Source of the DNA: Escherichia coli
GTDB taxonomy: Bacteria > Pseudomonadota > Gammaproteobacteria > Enterobacterales > Enterobacteriaceae
Direction: 5' to 3'
Length of the DNA: 64,000 nt
NCBI RefSeq assembly: GCF_036503815.1
Contig: NZ_AP027764.1
Coordinates: 558,001 to 622,000 of the forward strand
The notes under the pieces were generated by a model, which was given only the letters and a program-made list of their open reading frames with translations, did no database searches and was not told the DNA's origin. The position numbers and the translations under genes are program-made. Positions 11,306 to 22,072 of the stretch are shown here, piece by piece; the stretch's first letter is position 1, and each line of letters begins with the position of its first letter.

Positions 11306-13273
11306 ATGGGTATTTTCTCCATTGCTAACCAACATATTCGCTTTGCGGTAAAACTGGCGACCGCCATTGTACTGGCGCTGTTTGTTGGCTTTCACTTCCA
11401 GCTGGAAACGCCACGCTGGGCGGTACTGACAGCGGCGATTGTTGCCGCTGGTCCGGCCTTTGCTGCGGGAGGTGAACCGTATTCTGGCGCTATTCGCTAT
11501 CGTGGCTTTTTGCGCATCATCGGCACATTTATTGGCTGTATTGCCGGACTGGTGATCATCATTGCGATGATCCGCGCACCATTATTGATGATTCTGGTGT
11601 GCTGTATCTGGGCCGGTTTTTGTACCTGGATATCCTCGCTGGTACGAATAGAAAACTCGTATGCGTGGGGGCTGGCCGGTTATACCGCGCTGATCATTGT
11701 GATCACCATTCAGCCGGAACCATTGCTTACGCCGCAGTTTGCCGTCGAACGTTGTAGCGAGATCGTTATCGGTATTGTGTGTGCAATTATGGCGGATTTG
11801 CTCTTTTCTCCGCGATCGATCAAACAAGAAGTGGATCGAGAGCTGGAAAGTTTGCTGGTCGCGCAATATCAATTAATGCAACTCTGTATCAAGCATGGCG
11901 ATGGTGAAGTTGTCGATAAAGCCTGGGGCGATCTGGTGCGACGCACCACGGCGTTACAAGGTATGCGCAGCAACCTGAATATGGAATCTTCCCGCTGGGC
12001 GCGGGCCAATCGACGTTTAAAAGCGATCAATACGCTATCGCTGACGCTGATTACCCAATCCTGCGAAACTTATCTTATTCAGAATACGCGCCCGGAATTG
12101 ATCACTGATACTTTCCGCGAATTTTTTGACACGCCGGTAGAAACCGCGCAGGACGTCCACAAGCAGCTCAAACGCCTGCGGAGAGTTATCGCCTGGACCG
12201 GGGAACGGGAAACGCCTGTCACCATTTATAGCTGGGTCGCGGCGGCAACGCGTTATCAGCTTCTCAAGCGCGGCGTTATCAGTAACACAAAAATCAACGC
12301 TACTGAAGAAGAGATCCTGCAAGGCGAACCGGAAGTCAAAGTAGAGTCAGCCGAACGTCATCATGCGATGGTTAACTTCTGGCGAACCACACTTTCCTGC
12401 ATTCTGGGGACGCTTTTCTGGCTGTGGACGGGCTGGACTTCCGGCAGTGGTGCAATGGTGATGATTGCGGTAGTGACGTCACTGGCAATGCGTTTGCCGA
12501 ATCCACGCATGGTGGCGATCGACTTTATTTATGGGACGCTGGCGGCGCTGCCGTTAGGGCTACTCTACTTTTTGGTGATTATCCCTAATACCCAACAAAG
12601 CATGTTATTGCTGTGTATTAGCCTGGCAGTGCTGGGATTCTTCCTTGGCATTGAAGTACAGAAACGGCGATTGGGCTCGATGGGGGCGCTGGCCAGCACC
12701 ATAAACATTATCGTGCTGGATAACCCGATGACTTTCCATTTCAGTCAGTTTCTCGACAGCGCATTAGGGCAAATCGTTGGCTGTGTGCTCGCGTTCACCG
12801 TTATTTTGCTGGTGCGGGATAAATCGCGCGACAGGACTGGACGTGTACTGCTTAATCAGTTTGTTTCTGCCGCTGTTTCCGCGATGACTACCAATGTGGC
12901 ACGTCGTAAAGAGAACCATCTCCCGGCTCTTTATCAGCAGCTGTTTTTGTTGATGAATAAGTTCCCAGGGGATTTGCCGAAATTTCGCCTGGCGCTGACG
13001 ATGATTATTGCGCACCAGCGCCTGCGTGATGCGCCGATCCCGGTTAACGAGGATTTATCGGCGTTTCACCGACAAATGCGCCGCACAGCAGACCATGTGA
13101 TATCTGCCCGTAGCGATGATAAACGCCGTCGGTACTTTGGCCAGTTGCTGGAAGAACTGGAAATCTACCAGGAAAAGCTACGCATCTGGCAAGCGCCTCC
13201 GCAGGTGACGGAACCGGTACATCGGCTTACGGGGATGCTCCATAAGTATCAACATGCGTTGACCGATAGTTAA
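11306..13273 (+). CDS. aaeB: AaeB p-hydroxybenzoate efflux transporter
   Basis: Inner-membrane component of the AaeAB aromatic acid pump (FUSC/ArAE family). The 655-residue protein has two copies of a multi-helix membrane block, residues about 10-165 and 355-500, separated and followed by long cytoplasmic helical regions; this duplicated architecture and length are typical of AaeB. It is the last gene of the operon and is followed 7 bp later by a strong rho-independent terminator. Confidence 0.96.
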   Translation: MGIFSIANQHIRFAVKLATAIVLALFVGFHFQLETPRWAVLTAAIVAAGPAFAAGGEPYSGAIRYRGFLRIIGTFIGCIAGLVIIIAMIRAPLLMILVCCIWAGFCTWISSLVRIENSYAWGLAGYTALIIVITIQPEPLLTPQFAVERCSEIVIGIVCAIMADLLFSPRSIKQEVDRELESLLVAQYQLMQLCIKHGDGEVVDKAWGDLVRRTTALQGMRSNLNMESSRWARANRRLKAINTLSLTLITQSCETYLIQNTRPELITDTFREFFDTPVETAQDVHKQLKRLRRVIAWTGERETPVTIYSWVAAATRYQLLKRGVISNTKINATEEEILQGEPEVKVESAERHHAMVNFWRTTLSCILGTLFWLWTGWTSGSGAMVMIAVVTSLAMRLPNPRMVAIDFIYGTLAALPLGLLYFLVIIPNTQQSMLLLCISLAVLGFFLGIEVQKRRLGSMGALASTINIIVLDNPMTFHFSQFLDSALGQIVGCVLAFTVILLVRDKSRDRTGRVLLNQFVSAAVSAMTTNVARRKENHLPALYQQLFLLMNKFPGDLPKFRLALTMIIAHQRLRDAPIPVNEDLSAFHRQMRRTADHVISARSDDKRRRYFGQLLEELEIYQEKLRIWQAPPQVTEPVHRLTGMLHKYQHALTDS

Positions 13274-13280
13274 GTCAAAA

Positions 13281-13305
13281 CCGACGCCAAAAGCGTCGGT
13301 TTTTT
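13281..13305 (+). terminator. Rho-independent terminator of aaeXAB
   Basis: CCGACGC-caaaa-GCGTCGG, a perfect 7-bp GC-rich stem with a 5-nt loop followed by a T-run, directly after aaeB. Confidence 0.92.
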
Positions 13306-13364
13306 CATGGCTATACTTAGCAATGAACGGCAGAACTCGCCGCGAAACGTGACGGTGGCAACAG

Positions 13365-13637
13365 ATGAATATTTATACCTTTGATTTTGATGAGATTGAG
13401 AGTCAGGAGGATTTTTATCGCGACTTTAGCCAAACCTTTGGTCTGGCAAAAGATAAAGTACGCGATCTCGACTCTCTATGGGATGTGTTAATGAACGATG
13501 TCCTGCCGCTACCACTTGAGATTGAATTTGTTCATCTGGGAGAGAAAACGCGTCGCCGTTTTGGCGCGTTAATATTGCTGTTTGATGAGGCAGAGGAAGA
13601 GCTGGAAGGGCATTTGCGTTTTAATGTTCGTCATTAG
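13365..13637 (+). CDS. yhcO: YhcO, barstar-family protein
   Basis: Small acidic cytoplasmic protein (90 aa) of the barstar (barnase-inhibitor-like) family. The visible features are the N-terminal IYTFDFDEIESQEDFYRDFSQ stretch, typical of barstar-like proteins, and a very acidic C-terminal segment (LFDEAEEELEGH). No barnase-like RNase gene lies next to it, so an immunity role here is not supported; function in E. coli is unknown. It has its own short intergenic region after the aaeB terminator and converges on yhcN. Confidence 0.93.
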   Translation: MNIYTFDFDEIESQEDFYRDFSQTFGLAKDKVRDLDSLWDVLMNDVLPLPLEIEFVHLGEKTRRRFGALILLFDEAEEELEGHLRFNVRH

Positions 13638-13640
13638 CGC

Positions 13641-13665
13641 AAAAAAAAGCCCCCGAACCGGGGGC
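13641..13665 (-). terminator. Terminator between convergent yhcO and yhcN
   Basis: GCCCCCG-aa-CGGGGGC type stem at 13649-13665 with an eight-A run at 13641-13648, which reads as a T-run on the - strand. It therefore best terminates yhcN; yhcO may also use the stem. Confidence 0.85.
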
Positions 13666-13692
13666 AATATCGTCGGACAAGACGATGAGGGT

Positions 13693-13956
13693 TTATTTGT
13701 ACAGTTCAGCCGTAGCGTGCCAGGTGTCACCGCTACGAGCTTCAGTAATCTGGTAGGCCGTTGCGCCTTTCTCTTCCGCTTTTTTGTTCAGCATTTCACG
13801 CATATCCATTGGCGAAGACGCCACACCACTTACGGATACGGTCCCGATTGCTTCACGATTTTGTGCTTGTGCAGCATCAATGGAGTCGGCAGCGAATGCA
13901 CCGAAAGAGAGAACAGAAAGTACGCTTAATGCAGCAACAGTGGTTTTGATTTTCAT
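13693..13956 (-). CDS. yhcN: YhcN, secreted DUF1471 (BhsA/McbA family) stress protein
   Basis: Small periplasmic or secreted stress-response protein (87 aa precursor) of the BhsA/McbA/YhcN family, reported to respond to acid and peroxide. A Sec signal peptide (MKIKTTVAALSVLSVL..., cleavage after AFA at residue 22) precedes the conserved domain (NREAIGTVSVSG ... ATAYQITEA ... WHATAELYK). I chose the internal ATG with the signal peptide directly after it; a 17-codon upstream extension has no support. A CRP-like site lies 42-57 bp upstream. Confidence 0.95.
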   Translation of the reverse strand: MKIKTTVAALSVLSVLSFGAFAADSIDAAQAQNREAIGTVSVSGVASSPMDMREMLNKKAEEKGATAYQITEARSGDTWHATAELYK

Positions 13957-13997
13957 GATTTTTACCTCGACATAATCTTTTAGCTGGGCCTTTGTTT

Positions 13998-14013
13998 CGT
14001 GACCCATATCACA
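13998..14013. promoter_or_regulatory. CRP-like site upstream of yhcN
   Basis: CGTGACCCATATCACA matches the 16-bp CRP core TGTGA-N6-TCACA at all specified bases except the first. It is centred about 50 bp upstream of the yhcN start codon. Whether it activates or represses cannot be judged without the transcription start. Confidence 0.6.
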
Positions 14014-14291
14014 AAATCAAGTATACACTAATTATTGAACTAATTAATACCACGCTAACTGTTTCAGTTGATACTAAGTGTTAAAAGTGTGAGTTTTAAT
14101 AACAAAAAAGAATTAAAAACACGGTTATTTATTATTAATTCTATTATTTTCAATTAGATAATGAATTTTGCATAATGTGCTTTTTTTAACTCATGTATTC
14201 ATTATGTGAATGATATGTCGCGCTAAAACGCACTATTCGTTAAATTAATCGTAGGAGAAAGCAGGGGGATGAGAGGGAAAAGCAACATTTT

Positions 14292-14314
14292 CCCCGCCGC
14301 CAGAAGCGACGGGG
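14292..14314 (-). terminator. Hairpin downstream of argR
   Basis: CCCCGccGC and GCgaCGGGG form a GC-rich stem around CAGAA, 7 bp after the argR stop on the - strand. The T-rich tail is interrupted, so it is a weaker terminator. Confidence 0.55.
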
Positions 14315-14320
14315 CAGAGA

Positions 14321-15225
<905 letters not shown>

Positions 15226-16164
15226 ATGAAAGTCGCAGTCCTCGGCGCTGCTGGCGGTATTGGCCAGGCGCTTGCACTACTGTTAAAAACCCAACTGCCT
15301 TCAGGTTCAGAACTCTCTCTGTATGATATCGCTCCAGTGACTCCCGGTGTGGCTGTCGATCTGAGCCATATCCCTACTGCTGTGAAAATCAAAGGTTTTT
15401 CTGGTGAAGATGCGACTCCGGCGCTGGAAGGCGCAGATGTCGTTCTTATCTCTGCAGGTGTAGCGCGTAAACCGGGTATGGATCGTTCCGACCTGTTTAA
15501 CGTTAACGCCGGCATCGTGAAAAATCTGGTACAGCAAGTTGCGAAAACCTGCCCAAAAGCGTGCATTGGTATTATCACTAACCCGGTTAACACCACAGTT
15601 GCGATTGCTGCTGAAGTGCTGAAAAAAGCCGGTGTTTATGACAAAAACAAACTGTTCGGCGTTACCACGCTGGATATCATTCGTTCCAACACCTTTGTTG
15701 CGGAACTGAAAGGCAAACAGCCAGGCGAAGTTGAAGTGCCGGTTATTGGTGGTCACTCTGGTGTTACCATTCTGCCGCTGCTGTCACAGGTTCCTGGCGT
15801 TAGTTTTACTGAGCAGGAAGTGGCTGATCTGACCAAACGTATCCAGAACGCGGGTACTGAGGTGGTTGAAGCGAAAGCCGGTGGCGGGTCTGCAACCCTG
15901 TCTATGGGCCAGGCAGCTGCACGTTTTGGTCTGTCTCTGGTTCGCGCACTACAGGGCGAACAAGGCGTTGTCGAATGTGCCTACGTTGAAGGCGACGGTC
16001 AGTACGCACGTTTCTTCTCTCAACCGCTGCTGCTGGGTAAAAACGGCGTGGAAGAGCGTAAATCTATCGGCACCCTGAGCGCATTTGAACAGAACGCGCT
16101 GGAAGGTATGCTGGATACGCTGAAGAAAGATATCGCCCTGGGCGAAGAGTTCGTTAATAAGTAA
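15226..16164 (+). CDS. mdh: Malate dehydrogenase
   Basis: NAD-dependent oxidation of malate to oxaloacetate, the last step of the TCA cycle. The 312-residue protein shows the NAD-binding GAAGGIGQ (residues 7-14), substrate arginines R81, R87 and R153, and the catalytic Asp150/His177 pair (GGHSG). The start at 15226 follows AAGGAG 7 bp upstream and matches the known protein. A terminator shared with the convergent degS lies directly after the gene. Confidence 0.98.
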
Positions 16165-16180
16165 TTGATTAGCGGATAAT

Positions 16181-16210
16181 AAAAAACCGGAGCACAGACT
16201 CCGGTTTTTT
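16181..16210. terminator. Bidirectional terminator between mdh and degS
   Basis: AAAAAACCGGAG-cacaga-CTCCGGTTTTTT is a perfect palindrome with A-run and T-run on opposite sides, so it can terminate both convergent genes. Confidence 0.93.
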
Positions 16211-16226
16211 GTTCTGAGCGCACGAC

Positions 16227-17294
16227 TTAATTGGTTGCCGGATATTCCTGAATGGTGACCTGCAGCGTTAACTGCTTATCATCACGCATCACTACAACCG
16301 GGATCACCGAGCCAGGGCGAATTTCCGCCACCTGATCCATCGTCTCCAGAGCAGAGATGGCCGGTTTGTTATCCACCGAAATAATCAAATCATTGACCTG
16401 AATACCCGCATTCGCCGCCGGGCCGTCAGGTGACACTTCATTAACCACGATCCCTTGCAGTTGATCTATACCACCGCCCTGCGCGTGCAGTGGTGCGATC
16501 TCACGTCCGCCGATACCAATGTAGCCGCGGATCACGCGACCATCGCGGATCAGCTTATCCATAATTTTGGTTGCTAACTGGAAAGGAATCGCAAAGCCGA
16601 TACCTTCCGGCGTTTCGCCATCGTTACTCTTATCAAACGACAGCGTGTTAATGCCCATCAGTTCGCCCAGCGAGTTCACCAGCGCGCCGCCAGAGTTACC
16701 GTGGTTAATGGAAGCATCGGTTTGCAGGAAGTTTTGCCGCCCGGTCGGATTAAGACCGATTCGACCCGTGGCACTAATAATCCCCTGGGTAATGGTCTGC
16801 CCGAGGTTGTACGGGTTACCGATCGCCAGTACCACATCGCCGATGTGCGGTACGCGACGTGCATTGATTGGAATGGTAGGTAAACCGCCAGTGGCATTAA
16901 TTTTAAGTACCGCCAGATCGGTTAGAGAGTCAGATCCCACCAGCAATGCTTCAAATACACGTCCATCTTGTAAGGCGACGATGATCTGATCGGCGTCGTT
17001 GATGACGTGTTTATTGGTGATGATATAACCGCGTTGATCCATGATTACACCGGATCCCAGGGTGCGGATCTCAAGCTGGTTGTGAGAGTTGGTGTTCAAA
17101 CCACGGTTGTAAACGTTAACCACCGCTGGCGCGGCGCGGCGAACCGCCAGATTATAGCTGGCAGGCGTCTCATCGGTACTGTCAAATTGCGGAGTGGAAA
17201 GCGGGTTAAGGCTGCGCAGCGAAGGCATGGCAACCAGCAGAATAGCGCCGACAATTAATCCAATCGCAACGGAACGTAAGAGCTTCACAAACAT
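16227..17294 (-). CDS. degS: DegS site-1 protease of the sigma-E response
   Basis: Inner-membrane-anchored periplasmic serine protease that senses exposed outer-membrane protein C termini through its PDZ domain and makes the first cut in RseA, releasing sigma E. The 355-residue protein has one N-terminal membrane anchor (about residues 5-25), a trypsin-like domain with catalytic His96, Asp126 and Ser201 (GNSGGAL), and a single C-terminal PDZ domain (about residues 255-345). Single PDZ and retained anchor distinguish it from DegQ, which lies 89 bp upstream on the same strand. Confidence 0.97.
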   Translation of the reverse strand: MFVKLLRSVAIGLIVGAILLVAMPSLRSLNPLSTPQFDSTDETPASYNLAVRRAAPAVVNVYNRGLNTNSHNQLEIRTLGSGVIMDQRGYIITNKHVINDADQIIVALQDGRVFEALLVGSDSLTDLAVLKINATGGLPTIPINARRVPHIGDVVLAIGNPYNLGQTITQGIISATGRIGLNPTGRQNFLQTDASINHGNSGGALVNSLGELMGINTLSFDKSNDGETPEGIGFAIPFQLATKIMDKLIRDGRVIRGYIGIGGREIAPLHAQGGGIDQLQGIVVNEVSPDGPAANAGIQVNDLIISVDNKPAISALETMDQVAEIRPGSVIPVVVMRDDKQLTLQVTIQEYPATN

Positions 17295-17342
17295 GATGGA
17301 GGCGTCATTAAAAAAGGGAACGGCAGCAGCATACCACGAGTT

Positions 17343-17376
17343 AACCGGACATCACACGTCAGCCTGATGCCCGGTT
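17343..17376 (-). terminator. Hairpin between degQ and degS
   Basis: AACCGG-a-CATCA and TGATG-c-CCGGTT form an interrupted 11-bp stem 7 bp downstream of the degQ stop. No T-run follows, so read-through into degS is likely and this may be a processing or attenuation structure. Confidence 0.45.
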
Positions 17377-17383
17377 TACGACA

Positions 17384-18751
17384 TTAACGCATCAGCAAAT
17401 AGATGCTTTCATTGCCGCGTACAATTTGCAGGGCGATGATGGCCGGTTTTGCCGCCAGCACTTTACGCATTTCAGCAATCGAGTTCACCCGATCGCGGTT
17501 GACGCCAATGATCACATCGTCTTTTTGCAAACCAGCCTGAGCGGCTGGGCTACCTTTGACTACTTCATCGATCTTAATGCCTTTGCCGCCATCTTTTAGC
17601 TGACCATCGCTCAACGTTGCACCTTCCAGCGCTGGCGTGATCATTTCAGCACTGGCTGACGAAGAGGTACTGGTATCGAGCGTCACTTCTACTTCCAGTG
17701 GTTTGCCATTACGCAGCAGGCCGAGCTTTACTTTCGTGCCCGGCTCGGTGGTTGCGATACGAGAGCGCAACTCAGCAAAGCTATTCAGTTGTTTGCCGTT
17801 GAGGCTGGTAATAATATCACCCGCTTTGACGCCCGCTTTTGCCGAGCCAGAACCTGGCAGCACTTCGCTGACAAACGCGCCACGCTGTACGTCAAGGTTG
17901 AAGGCTTTGGCGATATCGGCACTCATCTCTGTGCCTTTGATGCCTAACAGACCGCGTTTGATTTCACCAAAGTCGATAAGCTGCTGCGCCAGTGTTCGCG
18001 CCATATTACTGGGGATGGCAAATCCAATCCCGACGCTCCCACCGCCAGGCGCAAGGATTGCAGTGTTGATGCCAATTAACTCACCGTTAAGGTTTAACAG
18101 TGCACCGCCGGAGTTACCGCGGTTAATGGAAGCATCTGTCTGGATAAAGTTTTCAAGACCTTCAAGATTCAACCCGCTGCGGCCTAATGCGGAAACAATG
18201 CCAGAGGTGGCGGTTTGCCCAAGGCCAAATGGGTTACCGACCGCCACGGCAAAATCACCGACGCGCAATTTATCGGAGTCGGCAATAGCGATTTGCGTTA
18301 ATTTGCTCGGGTTTTGAATTTGCAACAGGGCGATATCGCTCTGGTCATCGCTACCAATCAGTTTTGCATCAAACTCGCGCCCATCATTGAGCTGAATACT
18401 GATTTTCTGTGCCTGATTAATCACATGGTTGTTAGTCAGCACATAGCCTTTACTGGCGTTGATGATGACACCGGAGCCTAAACCTTCGAAGGGTTGTGCA
18501 GGTTGATCCGGTAAATCATCACCAAAAAACTTTTTGAATTCTTCCGGGATTTTCTGTCCCTGACTGGCCGTTCCTTCCACCCGTACGCTCACCACTGCCG
18601 GAAGCACTTTTTCCAGCATTGGGGCCAGACTGGGGAGAGGGGCCTGATCGGCAACCTGGCCTGGAATCGACGCAACGGCCTGAAATGACGCCGAGAGAGT
18701 TAACCCGACACTTAACGCTAATGCACTCAACAGCTGGGTTTGTTTTTTCAT
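17384..18751 (-). CDS. degQ: DegQ periplasmic serine protease/chaperone
   Basis: HtrA-family periplasmic protease and chaperone, a DegP homologue that degrades unfolded envelope proteins. The 455-residue precursor has a Sec signal peptide (cleaved after AVA at residue 27), catalytic His109, Asp139 and Ser214 (GNSGGAL), a short LA loop compared with DegP, and two PDZ domains (about residues 260-350 and 365-450). I took the internal ATG at the signal peptide (MKKQTQLLSA) over a start 14 codons upstream that lacks support. degS follows in the same direction. Confidence 0.97.
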   Translation of the reverse strand: MKKQTQLLSALALSVGLTLSASFQAVASIPGQVADQAPLPSLAPMLEKVLPAVVSVRVEGTASQGQKIPEEFKKFFGDDLPDQPAQPFEGLGSGVIINASKGYVLTNNHVINQAQKISIQLNDGREFDAKLIGSDDQSDIALLQIQNPSKLTQIAIADSDKLRVGDFAVAVGNPFGLGQTATSGIVSALGRSGLNLEGLENFIQTDASINRGNSGGALLNLNGELIGINTAILAPGGGSVGIGFAIPSNMARTLAQQLIDFGEIKRGLLGIKGTEMSADIAKAFNLDVQRGAFVSEVLPGSGSAKAGVKAGDIITSLNGKQLNSFAELRSRIATTEPGTKVKLGLLRNGKPLEVEVTLDTSTSSSASAEMITPALEGATLSDGQLKDGGKGIKIDEVVKGSPAAQAGLQKDDVIIGVNRDRVNSIAEMRKVLAAKPAIIALQIVRGNESIYLLMR

Positions 18752-18875
18752 TATTCCTGCTCTCGTACCTGAATGATAAGAAAAGAGATTCAAAACAGTT
18801 TGATGTTATTGAATTTTCAGACGGCTAACAATGAGACACCAGATTAAATGATAGTCGGGGAGGGAAAGAAGAGGA

Positions 18876-18894
18876 GGGCGCAATGGCTGCGCCC
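18876..18894 (-). terminator. Hairpin downstream of zapG
   Basis: GGGCGCA-atggc-TGCGCCC, a perfect 7-bp stem 11 bp after the zapG stop on the - strand. The following bases are pyrimidine-rich, not a clean T-run. Confidence 0.55.
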
Positions 18895-18904
18895 GAAAAA
18901 TAAA

Positions 18905-19303
18905 TTAGTCGCGCTTCGCGCCAGTACGCAGCAGGCCTGACGCGCCTTCAGAATAGTCGCGTGGCATTTGCACCGGTGCCTGATCGTTGCTGGCTTCAGA
19001 CTCAGCCAGACGATTACGGAACGGGTTTGCTTCAGCAGACAGTTCCGGCAGCAGACTGCTGGAGCTTTTCGCCATGTGTTGATATAGCTGGCGATAGTCG
19101 TGCGCCATGGTATCCAGTAATTCCGCGCTGCGGGCAAAGTGGCTAACCAGCTCTTCGCGATACTCGTCCAGTTCAGCTTTATTCTTTTCCAGTTCGTACT
19201 GCAACGCCTGTTGCTGGCGTAGTTTACGATTACCAAAACGCATGGCCACAGCACCAATAATGATGCCGACGACTAACCCAATTAGCGCATATTCCCAGGT
19301 CAT
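18905..19303 (-). CDS. zapG: ZapG (YhcB) membrane division/envelope protein
   Basis: Inner-membrane protein of the DUF1043 family, linked to the division and elongation machineries and needed for envelope integrity at high temperature or with cell-wall antibiotics. The 132-residue protein has one N-terminal membrane segment (residues about 4-22), a coiled-coil region (QQQALQYELEKNKAELDEYREEL) and a disordered C-terminal tail. The start used gives MTWEYALIG; an ATG two codons upstream (MFMTW) is an alternative. It is divergent from zapE. Confidence 0.95.
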   Translation of the reverse strand: MTWEYALIGLVVGIIIGAVAMRFGNRKLRQQQALQYELEKNKAELDEYREELVSHFARSAELLDTMAHDYRQLYQHMAKSSSSLLPELSAEANPFRNRLAESEASNDQAPVQMPRDYSEGASGLLRTGAKRD

Positions 19304-19496
19304 GAACATCTCCCGTTGTCTTTTGTTTCCGTAGGGTGTTGGCTTCAGGCTCCATGCCTGCGGCTGATTATGCCACTATAACCGTTAATTCCACAGAAGT
19401 GGAATCCCGACTGCATATCGCGTAGTGTAGAACGGCCTTTTTTTCGTCAACCGTGAACAACGGCGCACCGATTATTCAAGGAATAACAATAAGATC

Positions 19497-20624
19497 ATGC
19501 AAAGCGTTACCCCAACATCGCAATACCTGAAGGCGCTCAATGAAGGCAGCCATCAACCCGACGACGTTCAAAAAGAGGCCGTCAGCCGCCTGGAAATTAT
19601 TTATCAGGAACTCATCAATAGCACGCCTCCAGCCCCCAGGACGAGTGGGCTAATGGCGCGGGTCGGTAAGCTGTGGGGTAAACGCGAAGACACACAGCAT
19701 ACGCCAGTGCGTGGCTTATATATGTGGGGCGGGGTCGGACGCGGGAAAACCTGGCTGATGGACCTTTTCTATCAAAGCCTGCCGGGAGAGCGGAAACAGC
19801 GTCTGCACTTTCACCGTTTTATGCTGCGGGTACATGAAGAGCTAACTGCTTTGCAGGGGCAGACCGATCCGCTGGAAATTATTGCCGATCGCTTTAAAGC
19901 AGAAACTGACGTGCTCTGTTTTGACGAATTTTTTGTTTCTGATATTACCGATGCCATGCTACTTGGCGGCCTGATGAAAGCCCTGTTCGCCCGCGGTATT
20001 ACCCTGGTAGCGACGTCAAATATTCCGCCGGACGAACTTTATCGAAATGGCCTGCAACGTGCGCGTTTTTTGCCTGCAATCGATGCCATTAAACAGCATT
20101 GTGATGTAATGAACGTGGACGCCGGTGTTGATTATCGACTGCGTACGCTCACTCAGGCGCACCTGTGGCTTTCGCCACTCAACGATGAAACCCGGGCGCA
20201 AATGGATAAACTGTGGTTGGCGTTGGCGGGGGTGAAACGAGAAAATTCACCGACGTTAGAAATCAACCATCGGCCATTGGCGACAATGGGCGTCGAGAAC
20301 CAGACGCTGGCGGTCTCTTTTACTACGCTGTGCGTCGACGCCCGCAGTCAGCATGACTATATTGCGCTCTCACGCCTCTTTCACACGGTCATGTTGTTTG
20401 ATGTACCAGTTATGACGCGGTTGATGGAGAGCGAAGCGCGGCGCTTTATTGCGCTGGTGGATGAGTTTTACGAGCGCCATGTCAAATTAGTGGTGAGTGC
20501 AGAAGTGCCGCTGTATGAAATTTATCAGGGCGATCGGCTGAAGTTTGAGTTCCAGCGTTGCCTGTCACGTCTGCAAGAGATGCAAAGCGAAGAGTATCTG
20601 AAGCGCGAGCATTTAGCGGGTTAA
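19497..20624 (+). CDS. zapE: ZapE (YhcM), AFG1-like division ATPase
   Basis: AFG1-family P-loop ATPase that associates with FtsZ and affects Z-ring stability under stress. The 375-residue protein carries Walker A GGVGRGKT at residues 78-85, Walker B in VLCFDEFFV and the sensor region TLVATSNIPP. It is monocistronic, divergent from zapG and separated from rplM by a hairpin and the rplM leader. Confidence 0.96.
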   Translation: MQSVTPTSQYLKALNEGSHQPDDVQKEAVSRLEIIYQELINSTPPAPRTSGLMARVGKLWGKREDTQHTPVRGLYMWGGVGRGKTWLMDLFYQSLPGERKQRLHFHRFMLRVHEELTALQGQTDPLEIIADRFKAETDVLCFDEFFVSDITDAMLLGGLMKALFARGITLVATSNIPPDELYRNGLQRARFLPAIDAIKQHCDVMNVDAGVDYRLRTLTQAHLWLSPLNDETRAQMDKLWLALAGVKRENSPTLEINHRPLATMGVENQTLAVSFTTLCVDARSQHDYIALSRLFHTVMLFDVPVMTRLMESEARRFIALVDEFYERHVKLVVSAEVPLYEIYQGDRLKFEFQRCLSRLQEMQSEEYLKREHLAG

Positions 20625-20646
20625 AACCTGCCACAAATCACAAAAA

Positions 20647-20665
20647 GGGGTCGATCTTTGACCCC
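20647..20665 (+). terminator. Hairpin downstream of zapE
   Basis: GGGGTC-gatcttt-GACCCC, a 6-bp GC-rich stem 22 bp after the zapE stop. It lacks a strong T-run, so termination efficiency is uncertain. Confidence 0.5.
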
Positions 20666-21271
<606 letters not shown>

Positions 21272-21283
21272 TCGGGATTATAG

Positions 21284-21679
<396 letters not shown>

Positions 21680-21711
21680 TTGGCTTCTGCTCCGGCAGAA
21701 AACAATTTGCG

Positions 21712-21739
21712 AAAAAAACCCGCTTCGGCGGGTTTTTTT
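21712..21739 (+). terminator. Terminator of rplM-rpsI
   Basis: CCCGC-ttcg-GCGGG stem with a UUCG tetraloop, flanked by seven A and seven T. Confidence 0.95.
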
Positions 21740-22072
21740 ATGGCTAAAATCTGAATCAGCGTAAAAAAAGGAATGTTGATTTTTGCTGTCGCCTGACAGA
21801 CAGAAAACAAAAACCACATCGCCGATAAGGGACTAAGTCAACCATTTCAGACTAAAGCGCATCTCTTTTTCCCCATTTCCGGCATCGACTCACCACAAAG
21901 GTCACAAAATCTGGTAAACTATCATCCAATTTTCTGCCCAAATGTCGGGTATTGCTCATTTTTTGTTTGATTTTCGAACAAAGAGAGTCGTTCCTTACTG
22001 GGTAACACAACTTCTGACTGGCCACCTGGTGGCTGGTAGCAGTAAAAATTCTGACTATACCTGGAGGTTTTC
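21740..22072. promoter_or_regulatory. sspA upstream region
   Basis: About 330 bp without a gene between the rpsI terminator and sspA. The only recognisable elements are the rpsI terminator before it and an AAAGGTCAC/GTAAACTAT stretch around 21897-21920 that may contain promoter elements. An AGGAGG-like sequence (TGGAGGTTTTC) precedes sspA. Confidence 0.5.

Larger units (their letters stand above)
13957..14320. other. Non-coding region between yhcN and argR
   Basis: About 360 bp without a supportable gene. It holds the yhcN promoter region with the CRP-like palindrome at the left, a long AT-rich stretch (about 14040-14240), and the argR terminator-like hairpin at the right. I see no small ORF with a convincing ribosome-binding site. 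Confidence 0.7.
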
